A stretch of 64,000 bases of DNA, taken from positions 476,398-540,397 of the forward strand of contig OZ025665.1 in the NCBI GenBank assembly GCA_964019335.1. Reading direction: 5' to 3'. This document shows, in pieces, positions 10,001-17,679 of this stretch. Below the pieces are notes generated by a model. The model was not told the DNA's origin. It made no database searches and was given only the letters and a program-made list of their open reading frames with translations. This stretch comes from Diplonema japonicum. Its lineage: Eukaryota > Euglenozoa > Diplonemea > Diplonemida > Diplonemidae. How positions within the stretch are numbered: position 1 is the stretch's first letter; each line of letters opens with the position of its first letter. Position numbers and translations under genes: made by a program.

Positions 10001-13000
10001 ATTTCGACTGCGTTAGCGGTGATCTGCCCACTGTCGCGCCGTACGGTTTGCGTGGTCTTCGTTTCTTGTTCCACCGTACCATCCTTTAAAAATGCCGTCA
10101 CACGTTTACGGTCCGTGCCAAACTCTTCCGCAGTCCACCTCGCGTACTCCTTGTTCCGGTGTCTCTTGTTGCGGCTGATTATCTCAGCGTTCGACTTCGC
10201 AGCCCTACCCCTAAGCTCAGCCATCGCCGTGTAAATCTCGTCGTTACAAGACCAATCTTGGGGGTCGGGTCTCTCAGTCCATAGCTTCAGACGCACTGCA
10301 GTGGTGTACACGTTACGTATCTGTGCCCTCATCTCGTGCGACATGCATCCTATCGCGGGTGTTTCTTCCATTCGTCGGATCAATGATTTAATCTTCCGCT
10401 TAAGGATCGCGACTTGGTTCTCTTTGCAGGTCGCTGCCCCACACCCTTCATGATTCGACGGTGCGGAAATCTCCCGAAGCACCGGTTGCCGCAAGTCTCC
10501 TCGCCCCCGCTGTGTGAGATCGGCTCCTAGGAGGTCCTCAACAGCGACGGCTAGGTATCGAATGGCCGAGTTCAGGTTAGTCAGCAGGGTAGTGTTGAAG
10601 ATTCTGCGGTCGAACAAGCCAGGCGTTCCCGTGATGACGGTGTTCGGACATTTGAGCTGTCTGGGTACCTTGTACATGGGTACAAGTTGCCGCATGGCTG
10701 GTAACTTCAGCGTCACAGTTAGCGCTCGATGCGACGGCACGCCTATGTCTTCAGTAACACAGGACACAAGCGCTGCAGCAGCTATGGGGTTCATCAGGAT
10801 GTAGTCGGGTCTTGTGGCTGCAACGGCAGTAACGTAGGTGGGGCTTGGGTCCCTCCCTTGATGTTTTGCAAACATCGCGGATGCGTCCACCCAGTGCGTG
10901 TTAAGCGCATGTTGCAATGTAGGAGATGCATCGATTGTAGTGTTCATATCTCCAACTACAATGATCGGGACCTGGCCTAGCGATATCCGCAATCGGTTTA
11001 GGATATTGCAAAGTAAGGTTTCGCGAGCAGCGACTCCAGCCTTCGACTTATCAACATCGGCGTACAGGTTAACTACGTGTAACCACCTGTTGCCTTCACC
11101 CATCGCGTACATTACATGTTGGAATCTCGTCTGCTGTCCAACATCCGGGAGGACATGCTGTTCTATGCAGGTGCCGGGAATACGGTATAATGTGGCGACG
11201 CCTCCCCTCTCCGCTAAGGTTGGGGATTCAACACCGTCCAGCATCAGTCCACGTTGCGGTTTCCCAAATATGACACGCCTCTGCGTCATACCCGGATCCC
11301 CCTTCATTGTTGTAGCCACTTGGAATTGTGTCGTAGCCGTCAGCGCCGTCTCCTGAACACACAGGATATTGGCTGTTACCTTCTTGAGGATGTGGAATGT
11401 GTTGTTCCACGAAGTAACGTTAACCGATGTTATCGTCACTGTGTCGCACGTTTTCGCATCACCTATCGATGTCAAGGGCGGACGCGGAACACTACCTTTC
11501 GTGCCTTGAGGTTCTCCCGCTGGAACGTAGAAGTCCTTCCATAATCCTGTCGTCTTCACCTTGAGGGATATCTTCTTGCATGGCGGGCCAGGGTTGGGGT
11601 GCACATCACCATCAGCTAACAGCCTGAGGAGTGCCTCCATCGCGATGTTTGAATATGCATGTTTTTGGTTGCATATTCGGGGAAGGGAGAAGTAGGGGCT
11701 CATGCTAAACACTGAAGGGGGGTAGCAGAGCAGGGGAACACTGATTGGGAGGAAGATCATGATACGGGTCCTCATCTTTGGCGATGTGTGCTCTTCCCTG
11801 TTGCACACTTCTGATGTTGTTGTTTTTGTTGATGTTGTTGTAGAAGTTGTTGAGTTGCGCCTAGCTGTTGCACCATAGGCGCCATTGCCTGCGCGATCAA
11901 CCTTTGTACCACATCGGTAGCTCCAAGCGGGTCTTGGGTGGGCGGGGTCGGTTCTGGTTTCTTGGTAGCGGTAACCTGCTGTACGGCCTGCTGCAGTTGC
12001 TGGATCTGTTGGACGATGGGTTTCAGTGCCTCTGCGATGATGCCGTTCACCATGTCCGCCCAGTTCGGTGGTGTAGGCTGCGGGGACGACAACGAAGGTT
12101 GTTGGGGTTTCCAGGCGCTCGTCGTGCCACCTTGGAACGTCACAGTCCCGCCGATCCCTACACCTTCCTTCTTCGCCTTCGGGTTTTTCGCCTTTGGGTT
12201 TTTCGCCTTCGGGTCTCTCGCATTCGGGTTCTTCGCCTTCGCCCCAGCCGTCTTTTTCGGTCTTTGGTTTACCACAGTCTTCGATGTCACGTCGCCCTTC
12301 TCCGCGTCGGTCTCCTCCATCTTGGCGTCCACTCGGCGCTCGTTCTTCTTCCTTAGCAGTCCGATCCCACCGAACAGCGGCACCTCGAACCCGGGTGGCT
12401 CCTTCTGTGCTAGCAGCATCCACCTTTTGGTCGACCCTCTTAGGGATGACCGAGTCACCTCGACCGTCCACCCCCATGCAGCCAACATCATCTTGAGCTC
12501 TGTTGGTCTCATGTCGCGTGGCACCTTCTCCAGATACCAAGCCTCCGTCTGCGGTGTCGCTAGACCCTTGGCTTCGAGGTTCTTCCGGAGTTCGTTCTCC
12601 GCTGTACCCGGCGCCACACGAATACCAACCCGCTGTCGCTGGTCCACCGCAACCCCAGCGTATTGCTGGTACTTCTGTGCCACCGAGACGGCCATCTCGA
12701 GTGTCATACCCTTCTTCAGCCACACCACGCTGTCAGAGGTCTCATCCATCGGCAGCCTTGCGGTGATCCCGTCCTTGCCACTCCTACCTAGTAGCTCCGG
12801 TGCTCTGTTGGATGCCACACAGACCGTGGTCTTCGCGCACTCCGGGTATACCCTCGGCCTGGAGAGGTCGAAGTCCTTACCTCCAACCCAGGTGGTGAAC
12901 ATTTTGTTGGCCTCATCCAACGAGGACTTCTTGTGTAGCGTGAGATGCACCAGCGTCGTGCACTTCTTCTTGATGGTTTCCGCCTGTCTTGCCATGGGGG

Positions 13001-16000
13001 CGAGATCGGACCAACCCATATGTGACATCCAAACTGTCAGTGATGTCGTGCCGGAGCGGTCTGGAAGGTCAAACGCGACTTGTTGCTTCTTGCCAGGGAT
13101 CGCTGGTAGCGGTTGGCGGGAGATGAGAGTGAGGTGCTCCGGTTTGTGGTGCGACAGGTGCCATTCGCACGCTGCCATGTCTTCCTGCTCGACTAGCATG
13201 ACACCACAGCAGTTTTCCGTCACACCGATGATGTCTGTAATGATCGGGAATGTCCAATCCAATTCGCGCAGCTTCAAGTTCGCAAATGTTTTCGGTGGGA
13301 GGGGTTCCTTCCCGGCGATCATCTCCGGGAGGGATGCGGTCTCCGGCCGTACCAGGACTGGGTTGGTCGTCAACAGGCCGTCCGGGCCGTCCGCGTCTTC
13401 CTTCTTCAGGGCGTAGTATTCACCCCCGATCTCAGCCAGCCAGCCGACTGGCACCCCCTGCGCGTGGCCAATCATCTGTGTAGTGATGACCTCCCCGTCC
13501 GTCTTGACGAGCCCAATGGGCGCGCCAATGCGCTCCGCGTAAGCGAGGATGGCGACTTCGTCGCCCCTTGCATTCCACTTCCTCAGGCTCGCGACGTAGT
13601 CGTCGAGCCTGACGGCAAGGAACCTCGCGTACAGCTCCTTGTTCGACTCCATCACCGACGCAACCAACTCGCGGATCGTCGCTTCGGCGCTTACCTCTCC
13701 GTGTCTGATAAAGGAGAGACAGCGAAATAGTTGTCCTCCTTGGTTACCGCATGAACGCAGGCGGAAACCGTAGCTCCTCACCTGCCCGTCGTACCACTTA
13801 CGCACCTGATGTGCCCACCCCTTCTCGCTCGTCTCTTCGCGGCCGAAGCCCCCGGGCGGCGCCTCCGAGGAGGCGGACGAGCCGGGTTTTGTCATTTTGA
13901 ATGATTTGATAGTTTACCCAGTAACCCCCTAAGAAAAAGCTCAAATAGATTTTAAAAAAAAAAAGGAAACACACTTCTTGAACGCTTCTCTGTCGACTTC
14001 GTCCTCCAGCTCTATGAGAGGGTCCACGTCAATCTTCTGCGCAATGATATCTTGTGTCGCTTCGTCTGCCTCTGCATCTGCTTCTGCTTGAAGCCTGTTG
14101 AAGTCGTCATCGTCCAAGTGATGGAAGAATAGTTTAAGATTTGTGTTCTTATCGTCAGATATAAGAGTGTCTGTGTTAAGCTGGCCTCCTTTGATGATAA
14201 CGTTGATTAAGGTTTTCTTCTGCCTGGCCTTCATCAGGATGTTCTCCTCCACAGTGTGCTTTGATGTCAGCCTGTACACTGTCACGTCTCTCGTCTGCCC
14301 GATTCTGTGGCATCGATCCTGAGCTTGCAAGTCCATTGCGGGGTTCCAATCTGAGTCGTAAAAGATGACAGTATCAGCACCTGTTAAGTTGATACCCATG
14401 CCTCCCGACCGTGTGCTTAGAATGAAGCAGAAGTATCTTGTGTCATTGTTAAAGAGTTCCATTCTGTACTGTCGTTCCTCCACCTTTGTGCTGCCGTCCA
14501 AGCGGAGGTACACAAAGCCTTTTAAGGATAAGAATGCCTCTAGAATGTCGAGGACTTTTGTCATTTGGGTGAAGATGAGCACGCGGTGGCCTTGTCGTTT
14601 CAGGTCGGGGAGCAGCGTCGCAAGAACCTGCAGCTTCCCACAATCGAAAGTTACTAGCTTGGGATCCGGAAGAAGAATCTGCCGCCCAGATGACGGCACA
14701 CTCCGTTTCATTTCAACAGGCAGTTCAAATGACTGATCATCGAGCCCGATCATCGTCGTCTTTGGAACCGAAACCTTCGGTGTGATGACATCAAATCGGG
14801 AGAAGGTCGTTCTGTTAATGTTGCTTGCCAATGCGTCGGTCGAGCTTTGCGTCAAACAGCCGTTTGTAAGCCTTGTGAAGCGTCCGTTCAACGTTGCCGG
14901 CTCTGCAGGGATCCGGACCTCGCTGAGATCCGTTTCCTTGAAGAATGGTTCCAACAGTGTGGTCATCCTCGAACCCCTCACGAGGTTCATCTTCTGCTTT
15001 CTCCTCCAAACACCGGCTTTCTCCTTCGAACCCTGTTGGCATAAACCGTGCAAAGCAGCGAGATATGGTTTCCATGATGAATCATTGACAGTCGAGATGC
15101 TATTTTGAAGGGGTTGCAGACCGACAAGGGTACAGGATGATATTTCCTTGAATATGGTGTGGGGTGATCGTGCCAAAGGCGAGGGGCTGAATGGTGATTG
15201 CAGCTCCGACAAGAAATGAAACGGAACGGATTTATCAGAGAACACACCGGGCTGGATGCCTCGCAGCAAGCGAGGGTAAACCACGGTCATCCCCACAGGG
15301 TGCATAACATTGTAAACCGCCGCTGATGGTTCGTAATAAGGACAGAACGGCGATGATGTAGGCCGCGGTTCAAAAAGAGACGGGTGGTTACAAACTTTCC
15401 GAAGAGCCATGAGAACACCCATCACACCCATGTACCCTCCTTTCAACTTTGCATTTGTCTCACCGCTGTGGATATACTCATCATACAGAGTTCGTTGTCG
15501 TTTTGAGAGTCTGCAACGTAATACCCTTTCCGTTTTCTTGGGCATTTCGGACTCCACCTCGCGTTTCAATCTTCGAAGAATGTAAGGTCGTAAAACCTGA
15601 TGAAGCTGTTGGACCACCTCGGTGTTGCATTCCCCGTCTTGAAGCATTGCGGTCATGGGGGAGTTAAACCAATGTTGGAAGTTGGAACCGGATGCGAAAA
15701 GCGGGTTCTCGTACAACAGAAATCTCAGAAGCGACCAAACCTCCATCATGTTGTTTTGTAAAGGCGTTCCTGAAAGAAGAAGCCGCCGCGTGGTTTTGAG
15801 CTCGTGGAGAAGCTGCCATTTTTTGGACTTCCAGTTCTTTATCATCTGCGCCTCGTCCAGGATCATGTACTCCCAATGCATCCGTTTGAAATGCGTTATA
15901 TCTGCCACAACGGTTTGATACGAAGCTATGCACACATCGAATGCTCCCAAGGCCGTCCATCCTTTGCGCTTTTGAAGTCGGGCCTTTTGCGTTCCGTAGT

Positions 16001-17291
16001 ACAGAAGGATGTTGAAGCCGGGGGCCCATCTTTTGAACTCGATTTCCCAGTTTAAGAGGACGGACATTGGCACTACGACAAGATGCGGGCCCCAATTGCT
16101 CTCCGCTGTTGCGAGATGTGCCAGTAATGATATTGTTTGTATTGTCTTCCCCAGACCCATTTCGTCGGCTAAAATACCGCTCATTCCCCGTTCATGTAGC
16201 GCGACCAGCCAATCTAATCCAGACCGTTGGTAGCCTCTGAGTGGACGGGAGGCCACCTGCAGCAACGGTGACAGTTCAACGTTTCCTTTTCCATCTTCGT
16301 GTTTGGTTTTTTTCAAATCCTCCGCCAGTGTGTTCGCAAGGGATTTGGCCTCTGTCAAAAGCAAGTCTTTCTTCCCTTCAAGGATCTCCCTCCTCCGGCG
16401 TTCCTTGTGGTCGTTCGTTGTTTGCTTGATGATCTTGGTGGTGTGTTCCCAAAACGAGGAAACTGCTTTGTTCAAAGCCCTCGCTACCCTCTGCCTCTTC
16501 TGTTCGTCGTCCTTCTCCTGCCGCATTGACGACAGGTTCTTCTGCTTATGCAACGCCTCGGCAATGTTGTGCAGCGTATCAACACGTGCAGTGGAGTAGC
16601 AGTACATGTTCAAGTGTTTCATTGGGATGAGGTTCTGGTCTTGCGTGGGGTTGATCTCCAAGGGGAGCGGCTTTTTTTTCCCGCACAAGGATCTTCCTGA
16701 TTTAGAATTGCGTTGTAGTTTTGCTTTGAGGTTGCAATCCTCCTCCGCCAGGCCCGCACCTTCCCGTTGCCGTTTTTTGAACGCTGCTCGTTTGTACAGA
16801 ACCTGCGTGATTTCAACAGGGAGGACGCTGAGTAAGAGCTCCCCTTTGTACCCGTGCCGGTATTGCGGTGCTCTTGGGGTGTGTTTCAAGGTTGGTAGGT
16901 CCAAACATTCGTGGAGCGTCTTTTCTTGTGCTATTGAAATCTCGCGGATGATGTGTCCTAAAGCAATGCCCCACTCGTGTAGAATTTGTAGGCGGTTTTG
17001 CCTTGCGGACAGTACCGAGGTGCCCTTTATTGCTTTTGCGTGTTTTTTTAACATTTCGCTTGGTGAAAAACCAAGCCGTTCATGTGCTGTTTCGCCCCCT
17101 TCTGCGATGGCGAGGTCCACTGCTGATTGCAGCAGGCCCCGATCGGTCACGCGGACCATGTCGCCAGACAGTTCCTTGTTGTCTCCGCCCACATTCTTCT
17201 CCAGCCATGAAGCTTCGCTTCTTATTATCACGTTCGCTCGTTGCAGCACATTTAAGTATTTTGCTTTGACGGGGTCGATGCCTCCCGCCAT
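7032..17291 (-). CDS. SWR1: SWR1/SRCAP-type chromatin-remodelling ATPase, three exons, LINE in first intron
   Basis: Exons 17291-13975, 7323-7213 and 7146-7032 encode 1180 residues. This is the catalytic subunit of the complex that exchanges H2A for H2A.Z. The N-terminal part resembles the HSA/post-HSA region (about residues 270-340). The SNF2 ATPase has ILADEMGLGKTIQT with Lys382, DEAQ at 479-482 in place of DEAH, LLSGTPLQNN near 505, a long insertion between the RecA lobes (about 640-890) as in SWR1/INO80, and QAQDRCHRIGQ near 997. Exon 1 ends EAFKK at a GTGTGT donor. The acceptor at 7324 resumes at VRAELNAANG in phase, then DPLQQYALRMFDEF, which parallels the PIERYAMNFLE segment of SRCAP. 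The first intron is 6651 nt and holds a whole LINE; the second is 66 nt. Without the distant exons the protein would end in intron-derived residues (CVSFFFLKSI). Confidence 0.88.
7329..7344 (-). repeat. Candidate target-site duplication of LINE-1 (3' side)
   Basis: Plus-strand A11-G-A4, directly after the element's GGGGCTTTGG end. It resembles the A11-GG-A3 at 13954-13969. Homopolymer content makes the match weak evidence by itself. Confidence 0.4.
7399..11775 (-). CDS. LINE-1 ORF2: 2A-like peptide, AP endonuclease, reverse transcriptase, C2HC finger
   Basis: 1458 residues from the ATG at 11775, which overlaps the ORF1 TGA as ATGA. Order: a short hydrophobic leader (MRTRIMIFLPISVPLLCYP), a 2A-like motif GDVHPNPGP at residues 55-63, an exonuclease/endonuclease/phosphatase domain at about 85-325 (catalytic QETAL, GDMNTT, RPDYIL), RT at about 700-950 with HGFRPKHG, DFQKCFDRVP, GILQGCPLS and SYADDV, then a CIGC...H...C finger near 1178. 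A C-terminal segment with RIELALDFEATTKQ is also found in LINE-2. The endonuclease ends in PSHRAL where SDHR is expected, so a catalytic Asp appears replaced by Ser. The frame stays open back to 12723, but that stretch overlaps ORF1 and is probably not translated. Confidence 0.88.
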   Translation of the reverse strand: MRTRIMIFLPISVPLLCYPPSVFSMSPYFSLPRICNQKHAYSNIAMEALLRLLADGDVHPNPGPPCKKISLKVKTTGLWKDFYVPAGEPQGTKGSVPRPPLTSIGDAKTCDTVTITSVNVTSWNNTFHILKKVTANILCVQETALTATTQFQVATTMKGDPGMTQRRVIFGKPQRGLMLDGVESPTLAERGGVATLYRIPGTCIEQHVLPDVGQQTRFQHVMYAMGEGNRWLHVVNLYADVDKSKAGVAARETLLCNILNRLRISLGQVPIIVVGDMNTTIDASPTLQHALNTHWVDASAMFAKHQGRDPSPTYVTAVAATRPDYILMNPIAAAALVSCVTEDIGVPSHRALTVTLKLPAMRQLVPMYKVPRQLKCPNTVITGTPGLFDRRIFNTTLLTNLNSAIRYLAVAVEDLLGADLTQRGRGDLRQPVLREISAPSNHEGCGAATCKENQVAILKRKIKSLIRRMEETPAIGCMSHEMRAQIRNVYTTAVRLKLWTERPDPQDWSCNDEIYTAMAELRGRAAKSNAEIISRNKRHRNKEYARWTAEEFGTDRKRVTAFLKDGTVEQETKTTQTVRRDSGQITANAVEMLRTLEQHWAKVFCLFGNGETKPSYKKFKATYGQFIKRTEMTCPLITVQDLRVVLARTKKKTACAVDGWRFAELHCLPDDVLGSFADLFNAIELQGRWPDTVMTALISMLPKNGTGQPLDHRPITVTSVIYRLWACVRLKHVLEWQEKWIDPTMHGFRPKHGADHVLMDISTMVEDALLGGRPLYGLALDFQKCFDRVPQEIALSLVEDLGLSVSITRPMRYVYENLQRRLKLPLGVGEVLHVDNGILQGCPLSAVLINALLSIMVKEIGHLTKAKTTSYADDVTMYSRKSERHVQRAVDRVSEFCKITGMALNHEKTLAFSTVKKYTSTLRQGGFTFATKKKVKILGVTLSMERKGRADNKRVEKAVETAKRLAALQLPFTKKALIVSQSILPAALYGAPYAPPSNAKIDALRIAVTDCLWGPYNTTRSSGALLNIALPGHTHDPLAAFAYKTAGTVLRLAENRRIRKRARKIRKKYTKNMRSAGPIGTLLRLLEPAKLGWPWARALLGVHKAARGHEIRRVTKAIRRNAVAKGRPSFIGVGRAIDEVRTNEVWKSARSVQEERLGLRMITGAMFRSYPIVEPEVQCIGCEALFTTQDEYTIHTFWKCKAHEEVRGAPEFAPAMHAYRQEGITRCLALHGIIPLECKTERPEVIQQMLLAIIRRVSAKQETKKAAVERFPWNRPLVGRGCSVPSLDWYKNNGLKHFQGDTIVPEVLKWLRMLQWSPHGSVSRIELALDFEATTKQLILEDTADVRKRANRLAKVLTKLSEVAEKKARPPPIPGKPFLTSSLRSIGANKRIRGYTCRPTFASYDKVRFILEQRLATGSPGRDDWSDKFVPTYLEPTRSIPTPSADKNAATQKGNNTR
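11584..11610 (-). other. 2A-like ribosome-skipping motif of LINE-1 ORF2
   Basis: Encodes GDVHPNPGP. The known 2A consensus is D-[VI]-E-x-N-P-G-P; here E is H, and NPGP is intact. It is preceded by a Leu-rich helix (LLRLLAD), as in viral and retrotransposon 2A sequences. Skipping would separate the first ~62 residues from the endonuclease-RT. Confidence 0.6.
11772..13895 (-). CDS. LINE-1 ORF1: OTU-like, RRM-like, Lys-repeat and Gln-rich protein
   Basis: 707 residues starting at the ATG at 13895. Residues about 40-170 follow the layout of OTU cysteine proteases (QGGQLFRCLSF in place of DGNCLFRALS, then ATIRELVASVMESN, then EVAILAYAERIGAPIGLV, then GGEYYALKK), but the catalytic Cys aligns with Gln and the His position with Tyr. 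Around 450-510, WYLEKVPRDMRPTELKMMLA to WMLLAQK resembles an RRM-type RNA-binding fold. Near 560-580 there are short KNPKA repeats, followed by a Gln/Pro-rich coiled C-terminus. Binding the element RNA is the usual role of ORF1 proteins and is inferred here. It ends in TGA overlapping the ORF2 ATG. Confidence 0.75.
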   Translation of the reverse strand: MTKPGSSASSEAPPGGFGREETSEKGWAHQVRKWYDGQVRSYGFRLRSCGNQGGQLFRCLSFIRHGEVSAEATIRELVASVMESNKELYARFLAVRLDDYVASLRKWNARGDEVAILAYAERIGAPIGLVKTDGEVITTQMIGHAQGVPVGWLAEIGGEYYALKKEDADGPDGLLTTNPVLVRPETASLPEMIAGKEPLPPKTFANLKLRELDWTFPIITDIIGVTENCCGVMLVEQEDMAACEWHLSHHKPEHLTLISRQPLPAIPGKKQQVAFDLPDRSGTTSLTVWMSHMGWSDLAPMARQAETIKKKCTTLVHLTLHKKSSLDEANKMFTTWVGGKDFDLSRPRVYPECAKTTVCVASNRAPELLGRSGKDGITARLPMDETSDSVVWLKKGMTLEMAVSVAQKYQQYAGVAVDQRQRVGIRVAPGTAENELRKNLEAKGLATPQTEAWYLEKVPRDMRPTELKMMLAAWGWTVEVTRSSLRGSTKRWMLLAQKEPPGFEVPLFGGIGLLRKKNERRVDAKMEETDAEKGDVTSKTVVNQRPKKTAGAKAKNPNARDPKAKNPKAKNPKAKKEGVGIGGTVTFQGGTTSAWKPQQPSLSSPQPTPPNWADMVNGIIAEALKPIVQQIQQLQQAVQQVTATKKPEPTPPTQDPLGATDVVQRLIAQAMAPMVQQLGATQQLLQQHQQKQQHQKCATGKSTHRQR
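13954..13969 (-). repeat. Candidate target-site duplication of LINE-1 (5' side)
   Basis: Plus-strand A11-GG-A3 lying just inside the SWR1 donor (13974). It is the partner of 7329-7344, with one extra G. Confidence 0.4.
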
Positions 17292-17294
17292 CTA

Positions 17295-17331
<37 letters not shown>

Positions 17332-17679
17332 GTATTGTTGTTTTTTTCTTGTGTGAAAAAAAAAAAAAAATATAATGAAACATAGAGGAAGAAGAAGAAG
17401 AAGAAGAAGAAGAAACACACATAGACGCACATTGTGGGAAACCTTGGGTCAGCCACTGTGCTTGTGTTTCTTTTTGGCTTTTGAAATAATGTGGAGGGTA
17501 AAGGAATAAAAACTCCGACCTTAAAAAAAAAGGGTAACAACACAGAAAAAAAGAAAGCGGAAAAAAACGGATCAATGCGCGCTGGGGTCTCGTGACAATT
17601 TTGTTTCTTTTGAATATGCACCACGTTCAGTTATCATGGTGCTATCTGTTAACTGAGTTGAATGCCAAAAGACCGTTTC
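17292..17679. other. SWR1 upstream region with homopolymers and (GAA)n
   Basis: Contains a 34-nt T run beginning six bases from the SWR1 ATG (17297-17330), an A run, and a short (GAA)n microsatellite at about 17390-17412. No gene is seen between SWR1 and the papain-type protease stop. Confidence 0.5.
17297..17330 (-). promoter_or_regulatory. A-tract leader upstream of SWR1
   Basis: A 34-nt A run on the coding strand followed by GGTAG and the ATG. Comparable tracts precede many genes in the window. Confidence 0.35.

Larger units (their letters stand above)
7345..13953 (-). mobile_element. LINE-1: full-length non-LTR retrotransposon in SWR1 intron 1
   Basis: A 6.6-kb element in the same orientation as its host gene, with two long open frames (ORF1 13895-11772, ORF2 11775-7399), a short 5' UTR and a roughly 55-nt 3' UTR. 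It has an AP-type endonuclease, reverse transcriptase with YADD, and a C2HC finger; no RNase H or LTR is seen. It is flanked by A11-G(G)-A3/4 tracts. Removing the element and one such tract would leave an intron of about 26 nt (GTGTGTTTCC, T run, CTCAG), in line with other introns here. The 3' end (AAATGGGGCTTTGG on the plus strand) recurs in diverged form at 25937. Clade is not assigned. Confidence 0.88.

Noticed and set aside
11776-12723. N-terminal 316-codon extension of LINE-1 ORF2
   Set aside because: It overlaps ORF1, which has recognisable domains. The ATGA overlap gives a better start, and the extension is Arg/Gly/Glu-rich out-of-frame text.
11938-13416. 492-codon plus-strand ORF
   Set aside because: Antisense shadow of LINE-1 ORF1.
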